DNA from: Arsenicicoccus sp. oral taxon 190
Lineage (GTDB): Bacteria > Actinomycetota > Actinomycetes > Actinomycetales > Dermatophilaceae
Direction: 5' to 3'
Length of the DNA: 64,000 bases
Assembly (NCBI RefSeq): GCF_001189535.1
Contig: NZ_CP012070.1
Location: 434,001-498,000 of the forward strand
The notes below the pieces were generated by a model. It was not told where the DNA came from, did not search any database, and worked only from the letters and a program-made list of their open reading frames with translations. Positions 34,813-44,161 of the stretch are shown here, one piece after another. The first letter of the stretch is position 1. Every line of letters begins with the position of its first letter. The position numbers were made by a program, and so were the translations under genes.

Positions 34813-36006
34813 TCAGGTCGCCTGGGGCGCCGTCTCGGGCGCGCGCAGCCACGGCACCGCCGACGCCAGCACGATCACCCCCGACAGCACGAACGCCCAC
34901 GAGTACCCGACGTGGTCCACGATCACGCCGGCCAGCACGGGCCCCACGATCGTCCCGGCGTCCTGCACCATCTGGAACGCCGCCACCGCCTCACCGGCGG
35001 ATCGTTCGGACCCGACGACGTCGGCGACGGCCGCCTGCTGGGCGGGGTTGAAGAGTCCCGCCCCGACCCCCGCGAGCAGGGACACCGCGAAGAGGAGCCA
35101 CAGCGACCCGGTGACCCCGACGAGCGCCGTGAAGACGCCGTTGACGGCCAGACCGGTGATGACGAGGGGGCGGCGGCCCCGCAGGTCCGTCATACGGCCG
35201 GAGAAGGTGAGGGCGCAGGCGTTGCCGACGGCGAAGACCGCGAGCGCCAGCCCCGCCACGGCGGGCGAGGTCCCGAGCACGGCGACGGCGAAGAGCGGCA
35301 GCAGCGCCACCCGCAGCCCGAAGTTGGTCCAGCCGTTGGCGAAGCCGGAGCCGAGGATGGCGCGGTAGGTCGGGTGGGTCAGCGCGTCGCGGACCCGCAG
35401 CGGCGGCAGCGGCACGGAGCCGGGAGCCGGCCGCAGCGACGCCCCGGACAGGAAGAGCCACACCACCAACGAGGCCACGACCAGCGCCACCGCATAGACC
35501 AGGAAGGGCACCCGGTAGCCGAGCCCCGCCAGCGCGCCGCCGACGACGGGCCCGAGGATGTTGCCGATGAGGAAGGCCGACGCGTAGGCCGACGAGACCC
35601 GGCCCCTCAGCGCCGGCGGGGCGAGCCGCACGATCAGCCCCGCCGCCGACACCGTGAACATCGTCGACCCGATGCCGCCGAGCGCCCGGAAGACCAGCAG
35701 CTGCCAGTAGCTCGCCGCGAACGCGCACGCACCGGTCGACGCGGCCACGACCAGCAGCCCGATCAGGTAGACGGGGCGTTCGCCCAGGCGGCCGATCAGC
35801 CTGCCGCCCACCGGCGCCCACAGCAGCCGCATCAGCGCGAAGCTGCTCACGACGATGGACGCCGCGGTCACCCCCACGTCGAAGGAGCGGGCGTACGCCG
35901 GCAGCACGGGCGCGATGAGCCCGAAGCCGAGGGCGATGACGAGGGCTGCGGCGACGAGGACCCAGATCTCGCGGGGGATCCGGTCGTGAGCGGTGGTGGC
36001 TGGCAT
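34813..36006 (-). CDS. MFS transporter (drug:H+ antiporter-type)
   Basis: The 397-aa protein has 12 predicted helices and MFS signatures: motif A-like WAPVGGRLIGRLGERPV after helix 2, a second copy SGRMTDLRGRRPLV, and motif-C-like GNILGPVVGG in helix 5. The substrate is unknown; DHA1-type efflux is the best guess. The ATG at 36006 is selected because upstream codons in the open frame are Cys/Gln/Pro-rich and non-conserved. It is divergent from the sodium symporter gene. Confidence 0.88.
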   Translation of the reverse strand: MPATTAHDRIPREIWVLVAAALVIALGFGLIAPVLPAYARSFDVGVTAASIVVSSFALMRLLWAPVGGRLIGRLGERPVYLIGLLVVAASTGACAFAASYWQLLVFRALGGIGSTMFTVSAAGLIVRLAPPALRGRVSSAYASAFLIGNILGPVVGGALAGLGYRVPFLVYAVALVVASLVVWLFLSGASLRPAPGSVPLPPLRVRDALTHPTYRAILGSGFANGWTNFGLRVALLPLFAVAVLGTSPAVAGLALAVFAVGNACALTFSGRMTDLRGRRPLVITGLAVNGVFTALVGVTGSLWLLFAVSLLAGVGAGLFNPAQQAAVADVVGSERSAGEAVAAFQMVQDAGTIVGPVLAGVIVDHVGYSWAFVLSGVIVLASAVPWLRAPETAPQAT

Positions 36007-36125
36007 GGCAGGAGCCAGTATGACGGTTCGGCCACAACCGTCGCGGGGCTGCTGCCCGAGCGCCGCGGTCGCCGCCTGCGGGCATAGGGTCCCGGGGTAC
36101 CTTTCCGACGACGTAGGGGTGGTCC

Positions 36126-37892
36126 ATGACTGCACTTGCTCCCTCGGCGCTGGCTGCACGCGAGACCCTCATCACCGCGACGTGGGTCGACTACAGCCTG
36201 ATCGCCCTGTACTTCCTGTTCGTCCTCGGCATCGGGTGGGCGGCTCGCCGCCAGGTGTCGAGCTCGATCGACTTCTTCCTGTCCGGCCGCTCGCTGCCCG
36301 CGTGGGTGACGGGGCTGGCCTTCATATCGGCCAACCTCGGTGCCGTCGAGATCATGGGTATGAGCGCCACCGGCGCCGAGAAGGGCCTGTCGACCGTCCA
36401 CTACTTCTGGATCGGCGCCATCCCCGCGATGCTCTTCCTCGGCATCGTGATGATGCCCTTTTACTACGGCTCCAAGGTCCGGTCGGTGCCGGAGTTCATG
36501 CTCCGCCGGTTCGGGCCGGGCGCGCACCTCGTCAACGCCATCTCGTTCGCCCTGGCGCAGCTGCTGATCGCGGGCGTCAACCTCTTCCTGCTGGGCTCGA
36601 TCGTGCACGCGCTGCTCGGCTGGCCGCTGTGGGTGACGCTGATCGTCGCGGCCGCGATCGTCCTGTCCTACATCACCCTCGGTGGCCTGTCGGCGGCGAT
36701 CTACAACGAGGTGCTGCAGTTCTTCGTCATCGTCGCGGGCCTGCTGCCGATGACGCTGATCGGCCTCCACCGCGTCGGCGGCTGGGGCGGCCTGACGGAG
36801 CGCATCAACCAGGCCGCGAGCTCGGCCCCGGCCGCCGCGAAGGTCCCCTCCGGCGCCGACCAGCTGACCTCGTGGCCGGGGACGGCGCTGACGGGCTTCG
36901 ACTCGCCGGTGCTGTCCGTGATCGGCATCGTCTTCGGGCTGGGCTTCGTGCTGTCCTTCGGCTACTGGACGACCAACTTCGTCGAGGTGCAGCGCGCGAT
37001 GGCGTCCAACTCGATCACCGCGGCCCGCAAGACGCCGATCATCGGCGCCTTCCCCAAGATGTTCGTGCCCTTCATCGTGATCATCCCCGGCATGATCTCG
37101 GCGGTCCTGGTGCAGGAGATGATCCAGCTCAAGGCCGGCGGTCACCCCGCTGGCGGCGCTGCGGGCACCGGCGTGAAGTACAACGACGCGCTGCTGCTGC
37201 TCATGCGCGACGTGCTGCCCAACGGTCTGCTCGGCCTGGCGATCACGGGTCTGCTAGCGGCGTTCATGGCGGGCATGGCGGCCAACATCTCGGCCTTCAA
37301 CACCGTCATCAGCTACGACATCACGCAGCAGTACCTCATCAAGGACCGCGACGACGACTACTACCTGCGGTTCGGGCGGCTGGCGACGGTCGCGGCGACG
37401 GTCATCGCGATCGGCACGGCCCTGCTGGCGTCCAACTTCAGCAACATGATGGACTACCTGCAGACGCTGTTCGGGTTCTTCAACGCGCCGCTCTTCGCGA
37501 CCTTCATCCTCGGCATGTTCTGGAAGCGGATGACGCCCACCGCGGGGTGGGTCGGTCTCGTGAGCGGCACCCTGGCGGCCGTCGTCGTCGCGATCCTCAG
37601 CACGGACGTGCTGGGCGGCCTCAGCGTGGGGCTGTGGGGTCTGAAGGGTCAGGGCGCGAGCTTCGTCGCCGCGTCCGCGGCCTTCGTCGTGGACATCCTG
37701 GTGAGCGTGGTCGTGACCATGGTGACCCGGCCGAAGCCGGCGGAGCAGCTGGTGGGTCTGGTCTACTCCGAGACCCCGCGTGACTCCCTGGTGGACGCCG
37801 ACGCCCACGCCCTGCCGCTGATGTCCCGGCCGGTGCCGCTCGCGATGCTCGCGCTCGGCATGGTCATCGTCCTCAACTTCGTCTTCGCCTGA
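36126..37892 (+). CDS. Sodium:solute symporter (SSS family)
   Basis: The 588-aa membrane protein has 13-14 predicted helices and SSS features: DFFLSGRSLPAWVTGLAFIS, ANLGAVEIMG, YYGSKVRSVPEFMLRRFG, ITLGGLSAAIYNEVLQFF and GLLAAFMAGMAANISAFNT. It should couple Na+ entry to uptake of a sugar, vitamin or carboxylate; the solute is not clear. A small membrane protein follows at 11 bp. TAGGGT about 40 bp upstream is a probable -10 box. Confidence 0.92.
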   Translation: MTALAPSALAARETLITATWVDYSLIALYFLFVLGIGWAARRQVSSSIDFFLSGRSLPAWVTGLAFISANLGAVEIMGMSATGAEKGLSTVHYFWIGAIPAMLFLGIVMMPFYYGSKVRSVPEFMLRRFGPGAHLVNAISFALAQLLIAGVNLFLLGSIVHALLGWPLWVTLIVAAAIVLSYITLGGLSAAIYNEVLQFFVIVAGLLPMTLIGLHRVGGWGGLTERINQAASSAPAAAKVPSGADQLTSWPGTALTGFDSPVLSVIGIVFGLGFVLSFGYWTTNFVEVQRAMASNSITAARKTPIIGAFPKMFVPFIVIIPGMISAVLVQEMIQLKAGGHPAGGAAGTGVKYNDALLLLMRDVLPNGLLGLAITGLLAAFMAGMAANISAFNTVISYDITQQYLIKDRDDDYYLRFGRLATVAATVIAIGTALLASNFSNMMDYLQTLFGFFNAPLFATFILGMFWKRMTPTAGWVGLVSGTLAAVVVAILSTDVLGGLSVGLWGLKGQGASFVAASAAFVVDILVSVVVTMVTRPKPAEQLVGLVYSETPRDSLVDADAHALPLMSRPVPLAMLALGMVIVLNFVFA

Positions 37893-37903
37893 GGAGGCCG
37901 CTC

Positions 37904-38188
37904 ATGAGCACTCGCACCGACGCGTCCACGGGCCGGCACAAGGCCGGCGCCTTCGACATCCGCAACTTCATCGGGATCCTGCTCGGGCTCTACGGCCTGA
38001 TCCTCACCGTCATGGGTCTCGTGGCGGACAAGGAGCTCGACAAGACCGGCAACGTCAACGCCAACCTGTGGGCCGGGCTCGGCCTGCTGGTGGTGTCGGC
38101 GTTCTTCCTCGCGTGGGCCCGGCTGCGGCCCCTGGTGGTGCCGGACCACGTCGACACCGAGGGCATGGACCAGGCTCCCAGCCACTGA
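37904..38188 (+). CDS. Small membrane protein paired with the SSS symporter
   Basis: The 94-aa protein has two helices (FIGILLGLYGLILTVMGLV and LWAGLGLLVVSAFFLAWA) with a short polar loop (ADKELDKTGNVNA) between them. It starts with GAGGAGG as ribosome site directly after the symporter and is followed by a strong terminator, so the two form a bicistronic unit. An accessory role for the symporter is an inference from position. Confidence 0.75.
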   Translation: MSTRTDASTGRHKAGAFDIRNFIGILLGLYGLILTVMGLVADKELDKTGNVNANLWAGLGLLVVSAFFLAWARLRPLVVPDHVDTEGMDQAPSH

Positions 38189-38198
38189 GCCGTATGCC

Positions 38199-38240
38199 GC
38201 AGGGCCCGTCCCGCGTTGACGCGCGGGACGGGCCCTGTGC
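38199..38240. terminator. Strong hairpin between convergent symporter and nagA units
   Basis: GCAGGGCCCGTCCCGCG and its near-complement form a 16-17-bp stem with a 4-6-nt loop. It can stop transcription from both sides. Confidence 0.8.
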
Positions 38241-38252
38241 TGTCTCCCCCGG

Positions 38253-39400
38253 CTACGGCTCGCGGGTCTCGGGCGGCCGCAGCCAGGTGCCGCCGCGCAT
38301 GACGGCGGTCACCTGCAGGTCGTCGTCCAGGGTGACGAGGTCGGCCCGGGTGCCGGCGCGCAGGACGCCGCGGTCGGTGAGGCCGAGGGTCCGGGCGGGG
38401 TGGGCCGTGGCGGCCATGAGGGTCACCGCGAGCGGCACCCCGGCCACCTGCACGGCGTAGCGCACCGCCCGGTCCAGCGTGAGGGTGCTCCCGGCGATGG
38501 CACCGCCCGCGACCAGCCGGGCGACCCCGTCGACCACGTCGACGTCGAGCGGCCCGAGCAGGTATCGCCCGTCCGGAGCCCCCGCAGCGGCCATCGCGTC
38601 GGTGACCAGGACGAGCCGCTCGGGGCAGCTCGCCGCCACGTGCCCCACGACCGCCGGGTGCACGTGGATGCCGTCGCAGATGATCTCGAGCATGACCCGG
38701 GGGTCGGTGAGGGTGGCACCGACGATCCCCGGCTCGCGGTGGTGCAGCGGCCGCATCGCGTTGAAGAGGTGCGTGGCGACGGTCGCCCCGGCGTCGACCG
38801 CCTCGGCGGCGACCTCCAGGGTGGCGTCCGAGTGCCCGATCGCGGCGAGGGCACCGTGCGCGACGGTGGTCCGCACCGCCTCGATGCCACCCGGCAGCTC
38901 GGGGGCGAGGGTGACCATCCGCACCGCCCCCGGGTGTCCCCCGAGGAGCCGGTCCAGGTCCTCGCGCGTCGGGGGCACCAGCTTGTCGGGGTCGTGGGCG
39001 CCCCTGTGGCACCGCGACAGCCACGGGCCCTCGAGGTGGATCCCGACGAGCTCGCCGGACGCCACCAGAGGCGCCAGCACCCCGACCAGGTGGCCGAGCT
39101 GGTCGATGGTGTCGGTGACCAGGCTCGCCATCATGGTGGTGGTGCCGTGCTCGGCGTGGGTGGCGACGACCCGTCGGGCCGCCGCCACCGTGCCGTCGGT
39201 GAACGCCGCTCCCCCGCCGCCGTGGCTGTGCTGGTCGACCAGACCCGGCGCCAGGGTGACCGCACCGAGGTCGACCGGCGGCTCGGCCGCCGCGGGCGCG
39301 GTGCCCTCCCCCACCTCGACCAGGGTGTCCCCCTCGACCCGCACCCAGCCGGGGCCGGTGAGGTGACCGTCCGGGTGCAGCAGCCGCGACGCCGTCAGGA

Positions 39401-39404
<4 letters not shown>
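38253..39404 (-). CDS. nagA: N-acetylglucosamine-6-phosphate deacetylase
   Basis: The 383-aa amidohydrolase deacetylates GlcNAc-6-P. Visible sites are GLVDQHSHGGGG, GIHLEGPWLS (metal-binding Glu), AIGHSDAT, HLFNAMRPLHHREPG, ICDGIHVHP and LVTDAMAAAG (catalytic Asp). The first metal-site motif is the HxH form. The ATG overlaps the stop of the PTS IIC gene (ATGA), so the two are coupled. Confidence 0.95.
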
Positions 39405-40654
<1,250 letters not shown>

Positions 40655-40728
40655 CAGGGGTTTTCCTCTCCATTGGGGATGGTGCCCGTATGCCGCGCCC
40701 GACGTGCTGCGGGGCGGGGGTCCGGGGG

Positions 40729-41457
40729 CTAGGGGTGCATCGAGCGGTCGAGGCTCATGTGCAGCTGGTAGCGGTCGCCGCGGTAGAAGCTGCGGATCCG
40801 CTCGAGGGGTTGGGCGGCCGAGCAGGAGATCCGGTCGAAGACCATCACCGGCTCGGTGACGGCGATGCCGAGGTGGGGGGCGGCGGCGCGGGCCTGGTCC
40901 GCCCAGGCGGTCTGCTCGGCGGTGTCGACGGTGCGGCCGTAGGTCTGGGCGAACAGGTCGTAGAGCGAGCCGGTGAGGTCGTGCCGGTCGAGGTCGGGCA
41001 GCATGGCCTGGGGGTACCACGCCCGCTCGTAGGCCATCGGCTCCCCGTCGGCGAGGCGCACCCGCTCCAGGAACCACGCGTGTGCCCCGGACGCGAGCTG
41101 CAGGTCGGCGGCCACCTCGTCCGGCGGCCGTCGCGCGACGACGCTGACGACGCGGGTGGACGGGGTGAGGCCCCGCCGCTGCATGTCCTGGGTGAAGGAC
41201 GCCAGGTGCAGGTGCGACTGCACGCGCGGCCGGGCGACGAAGGTCCCCTTGCCCTGGATGCGGTGCAGCACCCCGTCGGCGATGAGGGCCTCGACGGCGC
41301 GACGGACGGTGGCGCGGCTCACGGCATACGTGACCATGAGCTCACGCTCGGAGGCGATGGCGGACCCGGGGGCGAGGTCGCGGACCTGTCGGGCGAGGGT
41401 GTCCCGCAGCTGCAGGTGCTTGGGGACGGGACCATCGAGACGGGTGGCGGAGCGCAA
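40729..41457 (-). CDS. GntR/HutC-family regulator (DasR/NagR-like)
   Basis: The 242-aa protein has an N-terminal winged helix (PGSAIASERELMVTYAVSRA, ATVRRAVEALIADGVLHRIQ, GKGTFVA) and a C-terminal UTRA effector domain with FLERVRLADGEPMAYERAWY, as in DasR, which senses GlcN-6-P or GlcNAc-6-P. The TTG start is supported by a strong GGAGAGGAGG ribosome site. It sits between the two halves of the GlcNAc locus, next to the palindrome at 41509-41528. Confidence 0.92.
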   Translation of the reverse strand: MRSATRLDGPVPKHLQLRDTLARQVRDLAPGSAIASERELMVTYAVSRATVRRAVEALIADGVLHRIQGKGTFVARPRVQSHLHLASFTQDMQRRGLTPSTRVVSVVARRPPDEVAADLQLASGAHAWFLERVRLADGEPMAYERAWYPQAMLPDLDRHDLTGSLYDLFAQTYGRTVDTAEQTAWADQARAAAPHLGIAVTEPVMVFDRISCSAAQPLERIRSFYRGDRYQLHMSLDRSMHP

Positions 41458-41502
41458 CGCCCCTCCTCTCCGGCCACCCGACGTGGCGGCCTCGCCATCA
41501 AC

Positions 41503-41536
41503 TACACTGGTCCGTACCAGTACGGACCTGTATGAT
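41503..41536. promoter_or_regulatory. Operator palindrome and promoter in the GlcNAc divergent region
   Basis: GGTCCGTAC-CA-GTACGGACC (41509-41528) is a 20-bp palindrome overlapping an ACTGGT...ACCAGT pair that resembles the DasR dre site. TATGAT (41531-41536) is a good -10 box for the rightward operon. Binding by the GntR-type protein would block both directions. Confidence 0.75.
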
Positions 41537-41605
41537 CCACCTAGGCCCCACCCCTGTCAACGAGGCGCAGGACCGGGGGCGAGATCGTGACTCGAAGGAG
41601 ACGTC

Positions 41606-42676
41606 ATGTACTCCAGCCAGATGCTGCGCGAGATCCAGGAGCAGCCGCAGGCCGCCGACCGGACCATCGAGAGCCTGCTCCCGCTGCGCGAGGAGATCGC
41701 CCGGGTCGCCGCGGGCCGCCGGCACGTGATGTTCTCCGCCCGGGGGTCCAGCGACAACGCCGGCCTCTACGGCCGCTACCTGCTGGAGACGTATGCCGGC
41801 CGCCCCGCAGCCATGCTGGCGCCCAGCGTCTTCACCCACTACCGCGCGCCGGTCGACCTCGACGACACCGTCGTCGTCACGGTGAGCCAGTCCGGGGGGA
41901 CGCAGGAGCTCGTGGAGACCCAGGCGATGGTGCGGGAGCGAGGGGCCGCGACGATCGCGGTGACCAACGTCGCCGACTCCCCCCTCGCCGCCGAGGCGGA
42001 CCTGGCGCTGGTGACCCAGGCCGGCCCGGAGATCGCCGTGCCCGCGACCAAGACCTATCTCACCCAGACGATCGCCATGGCGGTGCTCGCGACCGCCCTG
42101 GCTCCCGAGCCCGAGGCGCTCGACGACCGGCTGCGCGGCCTGCCGGGCGAGCTCGCCGAGATCATCGAGCGGGGCGAGGGTGTCGACGAGGCGGCCTGCG
42201 CGCTGGTCGAGGCCACCGGCCCGACCATCGTCACCGGCCGCGGGCTGCTGCTCGGCACGGCCCTCGAGACGGCCCTGAAGATCGAGGAGACCTGCCTGCG
42301 CCCGGTGCGCGGCTACTCCTACGCCGACCTGCGCCACGGCCCGATCGCGGTGGTGCGCCCCGGCGCCGTGGCCGTGCTGGTCTGCGCCGAGGACGGCCCG
42401 ATGGTGGAGCCGCTGACCGAGCTGGCCGGTGGCCTCACCGAGCGTGGGGCGACGGTCGTCGGGATCGGCGGCGCGGCGGGTTTCGTCGAGGCGTGCGCGT
42501 TGCACGTGCCGACGCCCCGGCTGCCTGAGACGCTGGCACCGATCGGCACCATCGTCCCCGCCCAGCTCGTCGTCGAGCGGCTCGCCGCCCGGCTCGGCCT
42601 GGACCCGGACAACCCCCGCGGGCTGGCCAAGGTCACCCAGACCGACGCAGACTCGAGCACCGACCCGCGCGGCTGA
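41606..42676 (+). CDS. SIS-domain glucosamine-6-phosphate deaminase-like protein (NagB-II type)
   Basis: The 356-aa protein has two SIS domains related to the isomerase half of GlmS: FSARGSSDNAGLYGRYLLE, VVTVSQSGGTQELVE, VTNVADSPLAAEADL, KTYLTQT, then GRGLLLGTALETALKIEET and YSYADLRHGPIA. It lacks the glutaminase domain, so a GlcN-6-P deaminase/isomerase role is likely in this setting. GAAGGAGA precedes the ATG. It opens the operon with PTS IIB, IIA and a phosphatase. Confidence 0.88.
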   Translation: MYSSQMLREIQEQPQAADRTIESLLPLREEIARVAAGRRHVMFSARGSSDNAGLYGRYLLETYAGRPAAMLAPSVFTHYRAPVDLDDTVVVTVSQSGGTQELVETQAMVRERGAATIAVTNVADSPLAAEADLALVTQAGPEIAVPATKTYLTQTIAMAVLATALAPEPEALDDRLRGLPGELAEIIERGEGVDEAACALVEATGPTIVTGRGLLLGTALETALKIEETCLRPVRGYSYADLRHGPIAVVRPGAVAVLVCAEDGPMVEPLTELAGGLTERGATVVGIGGAAGFVEACALHVPTPRLPETLAPIGTIVPAQLVVERLAARLGLDPDNPRGLAKVTQTDADSSTDPRG

Positions 42677-42711
42677 CCGCGCGGCGCACCCTCTTCCGAA
42701 AGGACCCGACC

Positions 42712-42942
42712 ATGAACAAGGCCGAGCAGATCCTCGCCGCACTCGGCGGCCCCGCCAACATCGTCGAGATCGAGCCGTGCATCACCCGGCTGCGCACCGA
42801 GGTCAAGGACGCCGCCGTGGTCGACCAGGGCGCCCTCAAGGCTGCCGGGGCCCACGGGGTCGTCGTCGCGGGCACGGTCGTGCAGGTCGTCGTCGGTCCC
42901 GAGGCCGACAACCTAGCCGAGGACATCGAGGACCTCCTGTGA
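42712..42942 (+). CDS. PTS IIB component, glucose/GlcNAc type
   Basis: The 76-aa free-standing IIB domain has its phospho-cysteine in VEIEPCITRLRTEV and KAAGAHGVVVAG downstream. It would pass phosphate from IIA to the incoming sugar at the IIC protein coded at 39401-40654. GAAAGGACC lies upstream of the ATG. The stop overlaps the IIA start by one base (TGATG). Confidence 0.93.
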   Translation: MNKAEQILAALGGPANIVEIEPCITRLRTEVKDAAVVDQGALKAAGAHGVVVAGTVVQVVVGPEADNLAEDIEDLL

Positions 42943-43388
42943 TGCAGGTGCTCAGCCCGGCGGCCGGGACGATCCGGCCGCTGTCCGAGGTGCCCGACCC
43001 GGTCTTCGCCGCCGAGATGGTGGGGCCCGGGCTGGCGGTCGAGCCGACCCGTGCAGAGCAGACCGCGATCGCCCCGGTCGCCGGGACCATCGCCAAGCTG
43101 CACCCCCACGCCTTCGCCATCGCCGGGGACGGCGTCGCCGTGCTCGTCCACCTCGGCATCGACACCGTGCAGCTGGGCGGAGAGGGCTTCACCCTGCTCG
43201 CGCAGGAGGGTGCCGAGGTCGCGGCGGGCCAGGAGCTCGTCCGCTGGGACCCGGCCGCGATCGAGGCGGGCGGGCGCGCCCCCGTGGTCATGGTGTGCGT
43301 CCTCGACCAGCCGGCCGGGTCGGTGAGCGCCGACCGGGCGGGCACCGACGTAGCCGTCGGCGACCTGCTCTTCGAGTGGCCCGCCTGA
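42942..43388 (+). CDS. PTS IIA component (Crr-like)
   Basis: The 148-aa glucose-type IIA domain starts SPAAGTIRPLSEVPDPVFA. It has APVAGTIAKLHPHAFAI (the first active-site His) and VLVHLGIDTVQL with the phospho-accepting His. It receives phosphate from HPr, which is not encoded in the window. It is coupled to IIB and followed within 2 bp by a phosphatase gene. Confidence 0.93.
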   Translation: MQVLSPAAGTIRPLSEVPDPVFAAEMVGPGLAVEPTRAEQTAIAPVAGTIAKLHPHAFAIAGDGVAVLVHLGIDTVQLGGEGFTLLAQEGAEVAAGQELVRWDPAAIEAGGRAPVVMVCVLDQPAGSVSADRAGTDVAVGDLLFEWPA

Positions 43389-43389
43389 G

Positions 43390-44064
43390 GTGGGCGCCGA
43401 GCCCACGCTGTCGGCGCTGACCGACCGGGCGGCCGCGCTCCTGCTGGACCTGGACGGCACGCTCGTCGACAGCGAGCCCGTGCACCGCGAGTCCTTCCGG
43501 CGGTTCTTCGCCGCCCGGGGCTGGCACCACGACGACGAGCTGCTCGCGCAGTTCACGGGTCGGCGGGCCGACGACGTCTTCGCCACCACCCCGGGGCCCT
43601 GGGAGGGCGAGGACCCGGTGGCGCTCTTCGACGAGGTCGTCGGGCACATGCCGCAGGACGTGTCCCCGGTCCCGGTCGCGGGCGCGCGCCTGCTCGTGGA
43701 GCTGGCCGGGGACGCCGGTGTGCCGTGCGCCCTCGTCACGTCCGCGGGGCCGCGCTGGGCCCTGACCGCGCTCGAGCTGCTCGGCGGGTCCGAGCGATTC
43801 GCCGTGGTGGTGACCCGCGACGACGTCGCCGAGGGCAAGCCGTCCCCGGAGGGCTACCGGCTCGCCATACGGGCGCTCGGGGTCCCGGCCGACCACTGCC
43901 TGGTGGCCGAGGACACGCCGGCCGGGGTGCGCGCGGGGCGCGCAGCCGGCGCCGGGGCCGTCGTCGGGGTGTCGACCAGCTTCCCCGAGGGCGTGCTGAT
44001 CGAGGCCGGCGCGGACCTGGTGGTGCCCGACCTGCAGCCGCTGCTGGCGCCCTACCAGGCCTGA
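43390..44064 (+). CDS. HAD-family sugar phosphatase / phosphoglucomutase-like
   Basis: The 224-aa HAD protein has LLDLDGTLVDSEPVHRESF, VTSAGPRWALTALELL, GKPSPEGY and AEDTPAGVRAGRAAGA. Nucleophile and acid Asp are both present. The GTG start begins one base after the IIA stop, so it belongs to the GlcNAc operon. It may remove excess amino-sugar phosphates; this is inference, and the family also includes mutases. Confidence 0.85.
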   Translation: MGAEPTLSALTDRAAALLLDLDGTLVDSEPVHRESFRRFFAARGWHHDDELLAQFTGRRADDVFATTPGPWEGEDPVALFDEVVGHMPQDVSPVPVAGARLLVELAGDAGVPCALVTSAGPRWALTALELLGGSERFAVVVTRDDVAEGKPSPEGYRLAIRALGVPADHCLVAEDTPAGVRAGRAAGAGAVVGVSTSFPEGVLIEAGADLVVPDLQPLLAPYQA

Positions 44065-44111
44065 GCCGAGCGCGACCCAGCGCGCGGCACGGCCCGGCAA
44101 ACGGCACGACG

Positions 44112-44145
44112 GAACCCGCCGCCCCCGGACGGGGACGGCGGGCTC
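44112..44145. terminator. Hairpin between convergent HAD and subtilase genes
   Basis: GAACCCGCCGCCCC pairs with GGGGACGGCGGGCTC apart from one mismatch and one bulge, giving a stem usable from both directions. Confidence 0.7.
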
Positions 44146-44161
44146 TCGCCTGCTGCTCAGC